Below are positions 1 to 8,522 of a DNA stretch of 64,000 bases, one piece after another. Both the position numbers and the translations under genes were made by a program. The notes beneath the pieces were generated by a model that saw nothing but the letters and a program-made list of their open reading frames with translations, made no database searches and was not told the origin of the DNA. How positions within the stretch are numbered: the stretch's first letter is position 1; every line of letters begins with the position of its first letter. The DNA is from Pseudomonas sp. MWU15-20650 (GTDB lineage: Bacteria; Pseudomonadota; Gammaproteobacteria; Pseudomonadales; Pseudomonadaceae). The stretch is taken from the NCBI RefSeq assembly GCF_023242475.1, contig NZ_JALJFG010000031.1, positions 1 through 64,000 on the forward strand. The letters are read 5' to 3'.

Positions 1-76
1 GGGGCTTGCCCCCGATAGCGGTGTGTCAGTCGCCTAATAATAAGGAGGCTTAGACACCGTCATCGGGGGCAAGCCC
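1..76. repeat. REPIN (paired REP palindromes), cut by the left window edge
   Basis: Two inverted copies of a Pseudomonas REP sequence, GGGGCTTGCCCCCGATAGCG at 1-20 and its near-complement at about 54-76, enclose roughly 30 bases. It lies downstream of the spuH end. The left flank is outside the window, so the 5' limit is unknown. This is the usual REPIN arrangement; a transcript crossing it would fold into a long hairpin that could protect the 3' end of the spu mRNA. Confidence 0.75.
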
Positions 77-114
77 TAATGCCACAGGTTACCGGTTTGA
101 AATGTAAACGATGT

Positions 115-148
115 CCCCGGTTTGTACCGGGGCAAGCCCCCTCCTACG
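115..148. repeat. Single degenerate REP-like palindrome
   Basis: A stem CCCCGGT (115-121) and ACCGGGG (126-132) with a 4-base loop is followed by GCAAGCCCCCTCCTAC, the REP tail sequence. It lies about 20 bases past the stop codon of spuH, so it may serve as the 3' hairpin of the operon. There is no T tract, so simple intrinsic termination is not evident. Confidence 0.6.
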
Positions 149-166
149 TTTTAACCCCAGCAAACG

Positions 167-1051
167 TTAGACCGGTGCAGGCGCCCGGCGCTTGTCCGGC
201 TGCTGCCAGCCATCGGCCGCCGCTTCTTCAACCGCCTGCTGGATGGCTTTCTTGCGCATCTCTTCGGCACGACGGCTGAAGAACCACACCAGGAAGGTCA
301 CCAGCGACACCGCCAGCAGAATCAGGCTGGCCACGGCGTTGATCTCGGGTTTAACCCCAAGACGCACCGCCGAGAACACTTCCATCGGCAAGGTGGTCGA
401 ACCTGGGCCCGACACGAAGCTGGCCAGTACCAGGTCATCCAGCGACAGCGCGAACGACATCATGCCGCCCGCCGCCAACGACGGCGCGATCATCGGGATG
501 GTGATCAGGAAGAACACCTTCCACGGCCGCGCGCCCAGGTCCATCGCGGCTTCTTCAATCGACAGGTCCAGCTCACGCAAGCGTGCCGAGACGACCACCG
601 CCACATAGGCTGCGCAGAAGGTGGTGTGGGCGATCCAGATGGTGACAATGCCACGCTCCTGGGGCCAGCCAATCATCTGCGCCATCGCCACGAACAGCAG
701 CAACAGCGACAGGCCGGTGATCACTTCCGGCATCACCAGCGGCGCGGTGACCAGGCCGCCGAACAGCGTGCGGCCCTTGAACCGGCTGATGCGTGTCAAC
801 ACGAACGCCGCCAACGTACCCAGTGCCACCGCCGCCACCGCCGTGTAGCAGGCGATTTCCAGGGAACGTGCCACCGAGCCCATCAACTGGGTGTTGTCCA
901 GCAGGCCCACGTACCATTTGATCGACCAACCGCCCCACACCGTGACCAGCTTGGATTCGTTGAACGAGTAGATCACCAGGATCAGCATCGGCAGGTAGAT
1001 GAACAACAACCCCGCCACCAGCATGAAGCTTGAGAAACTGACGCGCTTCAT
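167..1051 (-). CDS. spuH: Polyamine ABC transporter permease (PotI/SpuH family)
   Basis: This 294-residue inner-membrane permease is one of two channel subunits of a putrescine/spermidine importer. The sequence shows an N-terminal hydrophobic segment (about residues 10-30), several further membrane spans, and the EAA loop EEAAMDLGA (166-174) that docks onto the ATPase. It is the last gene of the minus-strand spu operon. Its ATG overlaps the TGA of the preceding permease by four bases (ATGA), which implies translational coupling. Length and order match PotI and Pseudomonas SpuH. Its substrate is inferred from the operon. Confidence 0.9.
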   Translation of the reverse strand: MKRVSFSSFMLVAGLLFIYLPMLILVIYSFNESKLVTVWGGWSIKWYVGLLDNTQLMGSVARSLEIACYTAVAAVALGTLAAFVLTRISRFKGRTLFGGLVTAPLVMPEVITGLSLLLLFVAMAQMIGWPQERGIVTIWIAHTTFCAAYVAVVVSARLRELDLSIEEAAMDLGARPWKVFFLITIPMIAPSLAAGGMMSFALSLDDLVLASFVSGPGSTTLPMEVFSAVRLGVKPEINAVASLILLAVSLVTFLVWFFSRRAEEMRKKAIQQAVEEAAADGWQQPDKRRAPAPV

Positions 1052-1968
1052 ATCTTGCCCTCCATCTCTTTGGCTTGGCTGCGGTTGAACAGAATGATCG
1101 GCACGATCAGGATCGCCAGCATCACCACCGCCAACGCGGAGGCCACCGGCCAGTCACGGTTGTTGAAGAACTCTTGCCACAACACTTTACCGATCATCAG
1201 GGTTTCCGGGCCGCCCAGCAGCTCAGGAATCACGAACTCGCCCACCACCGGGATAAACACCAGCATGCAGCCGGCGATGATGCCGTTCTTGGACAGCGGC
1301 ACGGTGATTTTCCAGAAGCTGTTGAAGGTACTCGACCCCAGGTCGGACGCGGCTTCCAGCAGGCTTTGGTCGTGCTTCACCAGGTTGGCGTACAGCGGCA
1401 GGATCATGAACGGCAGGTACGAATAGACCACGCCGATATACACCGCGATGTTGGTGTTGAGGATCTGCAGCGGCTCGTTGATCAACCCGATGGACATCAG
1501 GAAACCATTGAGCAAGCCGTTGTTGCTCAGAATGCCCATCCACGCATACACGCGGATCAGGATCGCGGTCCAGGTCGGCATCATGATCAGCAGCACCAAC
1601 ACGGTCTGCATCTCTTTGCGGGCGCTGGCGATGGCGTAGGCCATCGGGTAGCCGATCAACAGGCACAGGATCGTGCTGAAGAACGCCATTTTCAGCGAGC
1701 CCAGGTACGCGGCGATGTACAGCTCGTCGTCGCCGAGCATCGCGTAGTTGGCCAGGTTGAGCACCAACTGCAACTTCTGCTCAACAAAGGTGTAGATCTC
1801 GGTGTAAGGCGGAATCGCCACGTCGGCTTCGGCAAAGCTGATCTTCAAGACGATGAAGAACGGCAACATGAAGAACAGGAACAGCCAGAGGAAAGGGATC
1901 CCGATGACCACATGCCGGCCACCGGGTGTTATTCGTTGCAGCTGGCGCTTGAGCTTCTTCATGTTCAT
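1048..1968 (-). CDS. spuG: Polyamine ABC transporter permease (PotH/SpuG family)
   Basis: This 306-residue inner-membrane protein is the second permease of the polyamine importer. It has an N-terminal membrane span (FLWLFLFFMLPFFIVLKISF), further spans, and an EAA loop with EAASDLGSS. It overlaps the ATPase gene upstream and the partner permease downstream by four bases each, so the three subunits should be made in fixed ratio. A second ATG lies two codons in; the first is used here because of the overlap. Family assignment is firm. Specificity for putrescine or spermidine is inferred from the neighbouring binding proteins. Confidence 0.9.
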   Translation of the reverse strand: MNMKKLKRQLQRITPGGRHVVIGIPFLWLFLFFMLPFFIVLKISFAEADVAIPPYTEIYTFVEQKLQLVLNLANYAMLGDDELYIAAYLGSLKMAFFSTILCLLIGYPMAYAIASARKEMQTVLVLLIMMPTWTAILIRVYAWMGILSNNGLLNGFLMSIGLINEPLQILNTNIAVYIGVVYSYLPFMILPLYANLVKHDQSLLEAASDLGSSTFNSFWKITVPLSKNGIIAGCMLVFIPVVGEFVIPELLGGPETLMIGKVLWQEFFNNRDWPVASALAVVMLAILIVPIILFNRSQAKEMEGKI

Positions 1969-3107
1969 GAGCGAAGTACCACGCCGCTGTCATCTTCCCA
2001 CCAGACGTACACCTGGTCACCCCACGTCGGGCGCTGGCCACGGCGTTCGGCGTTGGCAACGAAGGACTGCACCAGCTTGCCGCTCGGCAGCTCCACGTAG
2101 AACACCGAGTGGCCGCCCAGGTAGGCGATGTCGTGGACTTTGCCGCTGGACCAGTTGTGCTCGCAGGTCGGCATTTGGGTGGTGACCAGCAGTTTTTCCG
2201 GGCGGATCGCGTAGGTCACCGACTTGTCTTCCACCGCAGTGGCAATGCCGTAGCCCACGTAGATGTCGCGGTCCAGGTCCGGGCACTTGAGCACCGCGTG
2301 ACCTTCGGCGTCGTCCACCACCTGGGTATCGAAGATGTTGACGTTGCCGATGAACTCGCACACCAGGCGGCTGGTAGGCGTCTCGTAGATGTCGACCGGG
2401 CTGCCGATCTGGGCGATCCAGCCCAGGTGCATGATCGCAATACGCTCGGCCATGGTCATGGCCTCTTCCTGGTCGTGGGTCACCATCACGCAGGTCACGC
2501 CCACGCGCTCGATGATCTCCACCAGTTCCAGCTGCATCTGCGAACGCAGTTTCTTGTCCAGTGCGCCCATCGGCTCATCGAGCAGCAGCAGTTTCGGACG
2601 CTTGGCCAGGGAGCGGGCCAGGGCCACGCGCTGGCGCTGGCCACCAGACAGCTGGTGCGGCTTGCGCTTGGCGTACTGGCTCATCTGCACCAGCTTGAGC
2701 ATCTCGGCCACGCGGGCGTCGACCTCGGCCTTGGGGATCTTGTCCTGCTGCAAGCCAAACGCGATGTTCTGCGCCACGGTCATGTGGGGGAACAAGGCGT
2801 AGGACTGGAACATCATGTTGATCGGCCGCTCATAGGGCGGCATGTCGGTGATGTCTTCACCGTCGAGGTAAATGCGACCTTCCGTTGGGCGCTCGAAGCC
2901 TGCGAGCATGCGCAGCAAGGTGGATTTGCCCGAACCCGAACCGCCGAGCAAGGCGAAGATCTCGCCTTTCTTGATTTCCAGGGACACATCGTCCACGGCG
3001 ATCGTCTCGTCGAATTTTTTCGTGACCCGGTCGATTTTGACCAGCACCTTTTTCGGTGTCTGGTCGCCCTCGAGGGCTTTCTTATAGGCGCCGGAGGCAA
3101 CTGCCAT
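1965..3107 (-). CDS. spuF: Polyamine ABC transporter ATP-binding protein (PotG/SpuF family)
   Basis: This 380-residue cytoplasmic ATPase drives polyamine import. It carries a Walker A motif (GGSGSGKST), the signature LSGGQRQRVALARS, a Walker B ending LLLLDEP, and a C-terminal TOBE-like region of about 120 residues typical of PotA/PotG. The ATG at 3107 follows a GGGAGT ribosome-binding site. A strong intrinsic terminator lies directly upstream, between this gene and spuE, so spuFGH should be made at a lower level than the binding proteins. Confidence 0.93.
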   Translation of the reverse strand: MAVASGAYKKALEGDQTPKKVLVKIDRVTKKFDETIAVDDVSLEIKKGEIFALLGGSGSGKSTLLRMLAGFERPTEGRIYLDGEDITDMPPYERPINMMFQSYALFPHMTVAQNIAFGLQQDKIPKAEVDARVAEMLKLVQMSQYAKRKPHQLSGGQRQRVALARSLAKRPKLLLLDEPMGALDKKLRSQMQLELVEIIERVGVTCVMVTHDQEEAMTMAERIAIMHLGWIAQIGSPVDIYETPTSRLVCEFIGNVNIFDTQVVDDAEGHAVLKCPDLDRDIYVGYGIATAVEDKSVTYAIRPEKLLVTTQMPTCEHNWSSGKVHDIAYLGGHSVFYVELPSGKLVQSFVANAERRGQRPTWGDQVYVWWEDDSGVVLRS

Positions 3108-3120
3108 TTACGAAACTCCC

Positions 3121-3158
3121 AAAAAAAAAGAGTGCGGTTCGCCCGAGGCAGGCGAACC
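3121..3158 (-). terminator. Intra-operon intrinsic terminator between spuE and spuF
   Basis: On the minus strand an 8-bp stem (GGTTCGCC and GGCGAACC, positions 3151-3158 and 3136-3143) is followed within six bases by nine consecutive T residues (A9 at 3121-3129). It lies only about 10 bases past the spuE stop and ends before the spuF ribosome-binding site. Partial read-through would set the usual excess of binding protein over membrane complex. Confidence 0.8.
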
Positions 3159-3169
3159 CAGAATAAGCC

Positions 3170-4264
3170 TTACTTGCCCGTCTTGACCTTGGTCCAGCTA
3201 CGGGTCATCAAACGCTGCACTTTCGGGGGTAGCTCGAAGTTGACAAACGTCCTGTCGAGAACCGCCTGCGGTGGGTAAACCGCTGCGTCGGTGCGTATCG
3301 ATTGCTTCATCAGCTTGTCCGCCCCTGGGTTAGGGTTGGCATAACCGACGTAATCACTGACCTGAGCGATCACCTCAGGCTGCAGCAAATAGTTGATGAA
3401 GGCGTGGGCTTCTTTGACGTTGGTGGCGTCCTTGGGAATGGCCAACACGTCAAACCACAGGTTGCCGCCTTCTTTCGGAATCGCGTAGGCGATGTTCACG
3501 CCCTTGCCCGCCTCGCTTGCACGAGCCTTGGCCTGGAACACATCACCCGAGAAACCGGCCGCCACGCAGATATTGCCGTTGGCCAGGTCCGAGATGTATT
3601 TGGAAGAATGGAAATAGGTCACGTAGGGCCGCACTTTGAGCAGCTTCTCTTCGGCCTTCTTGTAGTCGTCGGGGTTCGTGCTGTTGGGGTTCAGCCCCAT
3701 GTAGTTGAGCACCGCCGGGAGCATCTCATCGGCCGAGTCCATGAACGATACGCCGCAGGTCGCCAGCTTCTTCATGTTTTCCGGTTCAAACAACACGGCC
3801 CAGGAATCGATATGGTCGACGCCCAGCACTTCTTTGACTTTATCGACGTTGTAACCAATACCATTGGTGCCCCACAGGTACGGCACAGCGTACTGGTTAC
3901 CCGGGTCGTTCTTTTCCAGACGCTTGAGCAGCGCCGGGTCAAGGTTGGAGTAGTTAGGCAGCAATGACTTGTCGAGCTTCTGGAACGCCCCGGCCTTGAT
4001 CTGCTTGCCAAGGAAGTGGTTGGACGGCACGACCACGTCGTAACCGGTACGCCCGGCAAGCAGCTTGCCTTCCAGGGTTTCATTGGAATCAAACACGTCA
4101 TACACAGGCTTGATGCCGGTGGCCTTTTCGAAGTTGGCCAAGGTGTCGGAGCCGATGTAGTCCGACCAGTTATAAACATGCACCGTCGGCGCGGCCTGCA
4201 CGCTGACAGCCAGCGTGATACCTGCACCCACCAGCAAGGCTTTGCGAAATAAAGAAATTGGCAA
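3170..4264 (-). CDS. spuE: Periplasmic polyamine-binding protein (SpuE-like, PotF family)
   Basis: This 364-residue secreted binding protein delivers polyamine to the SpuFGH complex. The start is TTG at 4264; AGAGGA lies seven bases upstream and no nearer ATG precedes the signal peptide (FRKALLVGAGITLAVSVQA, cleaved before APTVHV). The mature protein begins with the family motif VYNWSDYIG. It is the second of two tandem paralogues. By order it matches P. aeruginosa SpuE, the spermidine-preferring protein; that preference is inferred from position. Hairpins lie on both sides of the gene. Confidence 0.85.
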   Translation of the reverse strand: MPISLFRKALLVGAGITLAVSVQAAPTVHVYNWSDYIGSDTLANFEKATGIKPVYDVFDSNETLEGKLLAGRTGYDVVVPSNHFLGKQIKAGAFQKLDKSLLPNYSNLDPALLKRLEKNDPGNQYAVPYLWGTNGIGYNVDKVKEVLGVDHIDSWAVLFEPENMKKLATCGVSFMDSADEMLPAVLNYMGLNPNSTNPDDYKKAEEKLLKVRPYVTYFHSSKYISDLANGNICVAAGFSGDVFQAKARASEAGKGVNIAYAIPKEGGNLWFDVLAIPKDATNVKEAHAFINYLLQPEVIAQVSDYVGYANPNPGADKLMKQSIRTDAAVYPPQAVLDRTFVNFELPPKVQRLMTRSWTKVKTGK

Positions 4265-4372
4265 GTGGAGGTCCTCTTAAATAGTTGGGCCCAAAAGTTG
4301 TTGCCCGGCAACAAAACCGGCGCGCAACTTACCCTCGATAAACCGATCCGGCAAAACTTTCTTTGATCTAAT

Positions 4373-4402
4373 GTGTGGGAAGGGGTTTGCCCCCTCCCAC
4401 AG
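4373..4402. repeat. REP-like hairpin between spuD and spuE
   Basis: GTGTGGGAAGGGG and CCCCCTCCCACAG flank a short TTTG loop, ten bases after the spuD stop. It is a truncated REP. In the spu transcript it would form a hairpin separating the two binding-protein cistrons, either slowing 3' decay of the spuD message or reducing read-through. Confidence 0.65.
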
Positions 4403-4411
4403 GTTTCAGGC

Positions 4412-5521
4412 TTATTTGCCCGATTTGATCTTGGTCCAGCTGCGGGTCATTTCACGCTGGGTTGCCGCCGGCAAGTCAGCAATGGCGTAGAGCTTGGCTT
4501 GCACATCCGCCGGTGGGTAGATGCCCGGGTCGCTGGTGATGTCTTTGTCTACCAGTGCAGTGGCTTTCTCGTTACCGTTCGGGAAACGCACGCTGTTGGT
4601 GATTGCAGCCATGACTTCTGGCTTGAGCAGGTAGTTCATGAACTTGTAGGCCGCGTCGACGTTTTCGGCATCTTTAGGGATGGCGACCATGTCATAGAAG
4701 CTGCCTGCGCCTTCTTTTGGAATGTCGTACGCCACTTTGACCTTGCCACCCGCTTCTGCTGCGCGCGACTTGGCCTGCTGCACGTCACCCGAATAACCCA
4801 CGGCGACGCAGATGTTGCCGTTGGCCAGGTCCGAGATGTACTTGGACGAGTGGAAGTAACCGATCGATGGGCGCAGCTTGAGGAACAGGTCCTCGGCTTG
4901 CTTGAGGTCGGCTTTCTTTTGGGTGTCGGTCGGCAGGCCCAGGTAATGCAGCGCCACCGGCAGCATTTCGGTTGGCGAGTCGAGGAAGCTCACGCCGCAG
5001 CTTTTCAGCTTGGCGAGGTTTTCCGGCTTGAGCAGGGTGTCCCACGATTCGATCTTGTCGATGCCCAGTGCGGCCTTGACCTTCTCTGGGTTGTAGCCGA
5101 TGCCGATCGAACCCCACATGTATGGGAAGGCGTGCTTGTTGTCCGGGTCGCTGACCGACACGGCTTTAAGCAGGGATTTGTTCAGGTTGTCGTAGTTGGA
5201 CAGCTTGGACTTGTCCAACTCCTGATAGACGCCGGCCTTGATCTGCTTGGCGAGGAAGTTGTTCGACGGCACGACGATGTCGTAGCCGGATTTGCCTGCC
5301 AGCAACTTGGCTTCCAGGGTTTCGTTACTGTCGAAAACGTCGTACACCACTTTAATGCCCGACTCTTTTTCAAAGTTGGCGATGGTGTCCGGTGCGATGT
5401 AATCGGACCAGTTGTAGACGTGCAGCACTTTATCGTCGGCCTGGGCCGCGCCTGCCATTGCGCCCATCAGGGACAAGGCGAGGAGGGTCTTGCCAGCGTT
5501 CTTCAAACCTAATGCCTTCAT
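4412..5521 (-). CDS. spuD: Periplasmic putrescine-binding protein (SpuD-like, PotF family)
   Basis: This 369-residue periplasmic binding protein precedes its paralogue SpuE. The ATG at 5521 is chosen over a TTG five codons upstream because a GGAG site lies before it and the peptide then starts with a regular signal sequence (ending GAMAGAAQA, mature start about DDKVLHVYNW). The WSDYI motif and full PotF length are present. By order it corresponds to P. aeruginosa SpuD, which prefers putrescine; specificity is not shown by sequence alone. The leader holds an A-rich stretch in the mRNA next to the ribosome-binding site (5535-5550). Confidence 0.87.
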   Translation of the reverse strand: MKALGLKNAGKTLLALSLMGAMAGAAQADDKVLHVYNWSDYIAPDTIANFEKESGIKVVYDVFDSNETLEAKLLAGKSGYDIVVPSNNFLAKQIKAGVYQELDKSKLSNYDNLNKSLLKAVSVSDPDNKHAFPYMWGSIGIGYNPEKVKAALGIDKIESWDTLLKPENLAKLKSCGVSFLDSPTEMLPVALHYLGLPTDTQKKADLKQAEDLFLKLRPSIGYFHSSKYISDLANGNICVAVGYSGDVQQAKSRAAEAGGKVKVAYDIPKEGAGSFYDMVAIPKDAENVDAAYKFMNYLLKPEVMAAITNSVRFPNGNEKATALVDKDITSDPGIYPPADVQAKLYAIADLPAATQREMTRSWTKIKSGK

Positions 5522-5665
5522 TTGGTGATGCTCCAATTTTTTCTTTTTTGGGCCACAAGCGTTCTATGTTCAGCAGCCCAGCCAAAGGGCAACAAAACAG
5601 GGCGACAGTCTGGCAAGTTCTGAGGCCGGCTTTCAACCAAAGCCTCATTTATCACTGCTCAGAAT

Positions 5666-5685
5666 GCAGCGCCGAAAGGCGCTGC
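5666..5685 (-). other. Stem-loop in the spuC-spuD spacer
   Basis: A perfect 8-bp stem (GCAGCGCC and GGCGCTGC) closed by four bases lies about 16 bases past the spuC stop. There is no T run, so it looks more like a processing or stabilising hairpin than a terminator. It splits the catabolic genes spuABC from the transport genes spuD-H. Confidence 0.55.
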
Positions 5686-5701
5686 GCCCTGAGCCTAGCA
5701 C

Positions 5702-7066
5702 TTAGCCCTGCAAGGCCGCCAAAGTCAGGTCCAGGCACTGCCGAGCCTTGGTCACCAGCTCGTCAATTTCAGCCTTGCTGATCACCAGCGGCGGCGAAAT
5801 GATCATGGTGTCGCCGACGGCGCGCATGATCAGGCCATTCTCAAAGCAGAAGGTGCGGCAAATCATGCCAACGCCTTTACCTTCATAACGCTTGCGCGTG
5901 GCCTTGTCCTGGACCAGCTCAATCGCACCGAGCATGCCGACACCGCGAACTTCCCCCACCAACGGGTGATCAGCCAGCTCCCTCAGACGCTTTTGCAAAT
6001 ACGGTGCCGTTTCGTCATGAACACGCTGAACGATTTTTTCGTCGCGCATGATGCGGATGTTTTCCAACGCAACCGCCGCCGCCACCGGGTGACCGGAATA
6101 GGTGAAGCCGTGGTTGAAATCACCGCCTTCGTTGAGCACCGCCACCACGTCGTCTCGCACGATCAGGCCGCCCATGGGGATGTAGCCGGACGTCAGGCCC
6201 TTGGCGATGGTCATCATGTCGGGCTTGAGGTCGTAGAAATCGCTACCGAACCACTCGCCGGTGCGGCCGAAACCGCAGATCACTTCGTCGGCAATAAACA
6301 GAATGTCGTACTTGGCGAGAATTTCCTTGATGCGCGGCCAGTAGGTCTCAGGCGGCACGATCACGCCGCCGGCACCCTGGATCGGCTCGGCAATAAAGGC
6401 ACCAACGGTGTCCACGCCCAGTTCCAGAATCTTTTCTTCCAACTGGTTGGCCGCCCACACGCCGAATGCGTCCGGGCTCATGTCGCCACCTTCGCCGAAC
6501 CAGTACGGCTGGGCGATGTGGACGATGCCCGGGATCGGCAAGTCGCCCTGCTCATGCATATAAGTCATGCCGCCCAGGCTGGCACCGGCCACGGTAGAGC
6601 CGTGGTAGCCATTCTTGCGGCTGATGATGGTTTTCTTGTTCGGCTGGCCCTTGATCGCCCAGTAGTGGCGGACCATACGCAACATGGTGTCGTTGCCTTC
6701 GGAGCCGGAACCGGTGAAGAACACGTGGTTCATGCCGGCTGGGGCGATGTCGGAGATGGCCTTGGCCAGTTCCAGCACCGGCGGGTGAGCGGTCTGGAAG
6801 AACAGGTTGTAGTACGGCAGTTCTTTCATCTGCTTGGCGGCGGCGTCAGCCAGTTCATCGCGACCGTAACCGATCGCCACGCACCACAGGCCGGCCATGC
6901 CGTCGAGGATCTTGTTGCCTTCGCTGTCCCACAGGTAAACGCCGTGGGCTTTGGTGATGATCCGTGGGCCTTTCTCTTTCAATTGCTTGAAGTCGCTGAA
7001 CGGCGCCAGGTGGTGATCACTGCTCAAGGCTTGCCATTCACGGGTTTGCGGGTTGTTGCTGGACAT
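5702..7066 (-). CDS. spuC: Polyamine:pyruvate aminotransferase (class III, SpuC)
   Basis: This 454-residue cytoplasmic PLP enzyme should move an amino group from putrescine or related polyamines to pyruvate, giving an aminoaldehyde and alanine. The class III fold is shown by FFTGSGSEGND, the PLP-contacting Asp260 in IADEVICGFGRTG, and the Schiff-base lysine Lys289 in TIAKGLTSGY. The ATG follows AGGAG. It sits between the ligase gene spuB and the transporter genes. Family members also accept beta-alanine or other omega-amines, so the exact substrate is inferred from context. Confidence 0.9.
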   Translation of the reverse strand: MSSNNPQTREWQALSSDHHLAPFSDFKQLKEKGPRIITKAHGVYLWDSEGNKILDGMAGLWCVAIGYGRDELADAAAKQMKELPYYNLFFQTAHPPVLELAKAISDIAPAGMNHVFFTGSGSEGNDTMLRMVRHYWAIKGQPNKKTIISRKNGYHGSTVAGASLGGMTYMHEQGDLPIPGIVHIAQPYWFGEGGDMSPDAFGVWAANQLEEKILELGVDTVGAFIAEPIQGAGGVIVPPETYWPRIKEILAKYDILFIADEVICGFGRTGEWFGSDFYDLKPDMMTIAKGLTSGYIPMGGLIVRDDVVAVLNEGGDFNHGFTYSGHPVAAAVALENIRIMRDEKIVQRVHDETAPYLQKRLRELADHPLVGEVRGVGMLGAIELVQDKATRKRYEGKGVGMICRTFCFENGLIMRAVGDTMIISPPLVISKAEIDELVTKARQCLDLTLAALQG

Positions 7067-7124
7067 ACCAATCTCCTAGACTTTTCAGTTAGGGGCGCGC
7101 TGTTCCCACAGCGCGCCCGGCGCA

Positions 7125-8483
7125 TCAGACGGCGAAGAGCAGGAATTCCCGCTCCCACGAACTGATCACGCGCTTGAAGTTTTCATGCTCGGCCCGCTTG
7201 ACCGCGACGTAGCCTGTGATGAATTTTTGCCCCAGGTATTTCTCGATGGTCTTGCTGTTTTCCATGCGTTCCAGGGCATCTTCGATGGTCAACGGCAGGC
7301 GCAGGTTGCGTCGCTCATAACCACGACCCACCACCGGGGCGCTCGGGGTATGGCCCTCGACCATGCCAATGTAGCCACACAGCAGGCTGGCGGCGATCGC
7401 CAGGTACGGGTTGGCGTCGGCACCCGGCAGGCGGTTTTCCACACGACGGTTCTGCGGGCCGGCATCCGGCACGCGCAGGCCGACGGTACGGTTTTCTTCA
7501 CCCCATTCCACGTTGACCGGCGCCGAGGTATCGGGCAGGAAGCGGCGGAATGAGTTCACGTTGGGGGCAAACAGCGGCAGCAATTCAGGGATGAACTTCT
7601 GCAGGCCACCAATGTGGTTGAGGAACAGTTGGCTCATGGTCCCGTCTTCGTTGGAGAAGACGTTCTTGCCGGTGGCGATGTCGATGATGCTCTGGTGCAG
7701 GTGCATCGCGCTGCCGGGCTCGCCGGTCATGGGTTTGGCCATGAAAGTAGCGGCGACGTCGTGCTTGAGCGCGGCTTCGCGCATGGTGCGCTTGAACACC
7801 AGGATCTGGTCGGCCAGGGACAGTGCATCGCCGTGACGGAAGTTGATTTCCATCTGCGCCGTGCCGTCCTCGTGGATCAGGGTGTCGAGGTCCAGCTCCT
7901 GCAGCTCGCACCAGTCGTAGACGTCTTCGAACAACGGGTCGAATTCGTTGGCCGCTTCTATAGAGAAGGACTGGCGGCCGGTTTCCGGGCGACCGGAACG
8001 GCCAATCGGCGGTTGCAGCGGGAAATCCGGGTCTTCACAGCGCTTGGTCAGGTAGAACTCCATCTCCGGCGCCACGATGGGCTGCCAGCCTTTGTCGGCG
8101 TAGAGCTTGAGGACTTTCTTGAGCACGTTGCGCGGCGACAGCTCGATCGGGTTGCCTTGCTTGTCGTAGGTGTCGTGGATCACCTGGGCGGTCGGCTCGA
8201 TGGCCCAAGGCACCAGGAATACTGCGTTCGAGTCGGGCCGGCAGATCATGTCGATGTCGGCCGGGTCGAGCAATTCGTAATAGATGTCGTCTTCGACATA
8301 GTCGCCGGTCACGGTCTGCAACAGAACGCTCTCGGGCAGACGCATGCCTTTTTCGGCAATGAACTTGTTGGTCGGCGAGATCTTGCCCCGGGTGATGCCG
8401 GTGAGGTCGCCAATCATGCATTCGACTTCTGTGATCTTATGGTCTTTCAACCAATCGGTGAGCTGGTCGAGGTTGTTACTCAT
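7125..8483 (-). CDS. spuB: Gamma-glutamylpolyamine synthetase (glutamine synthetase family, SpuB)
   Basis: This 452-residue protein is a glutamine synthetase homologue expected to couple glutamate to a polyamine with ATP. The beta-grasp start (LTGITRGK) and the C-terminal catalytic segment with NPYLAIAA and the ENR-type loop are visible. The ATG at 8483, preceded by AGAGGC, gives the standard length; an in-frame ATG eleven codons upstream has a poorer site. It follows spuA after about 40 bases. A role in nitrogen assimilation is less likely, since two GS-like genes flank spuA. Confidence 0.88.
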   Translation of the reverse strand: MSNNLDQLTDWLKDHKITEVECMIGDLTGITRGKISPTNKFIAEKGMRLPESVLLQTVTGDYVEDDIYYELLDPADIDMICRPDSNAVFLVPWAIEPTAQVIHDTYDKQGNPIELSPRNVLKKVLKLYADKGWQPIVAPEMEFYLTKRCEDPDFPLQPPIGRSGRPETGRQSFSIEAANEFDPLFEDVYDWCELQELDLDTLIHEDGTAQMEINFRHGDALSLADQILVFKRTMREAALKHDVAATFMAKPMTGEPGSAMHLHQSIIDIATGKNVFSNEDGTMSQLFLNHIGGLQKFIPELLPLFAPNVNSFRRFLPDTSAPVNVEWGEENRTVGLRVPDAGPQNRRVENRLPGADANPYLAIAASLLCGYIGMVEGHTPSAPVVGRGYERRNLRLPLTIEDALERMENSKTIEKYLGQKFITGYVAVKRAEHENFKRVISSWEREFLLFAV

Positions 8484-8522
8484 AAATGCCTCTGGGCTGT
8501 GTTTCCTGACATCCATTAAAGG

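Noticed and set aside
1075..2100. Long plus-strand open frame (341 codons) over the spu permease and ATPase genes
   Set aside because: It is antisense to clear ABC transporter genes, is His/Gln/Arg-rich and has no family features; it arises from high GC third positions.
4373..5512. 379-codon plus-strand open frame across spuD
   Set aside because: It mirrors the coding frame of spuD on the opposite strand and starts in a REP; no ribosome-binding site or domain.
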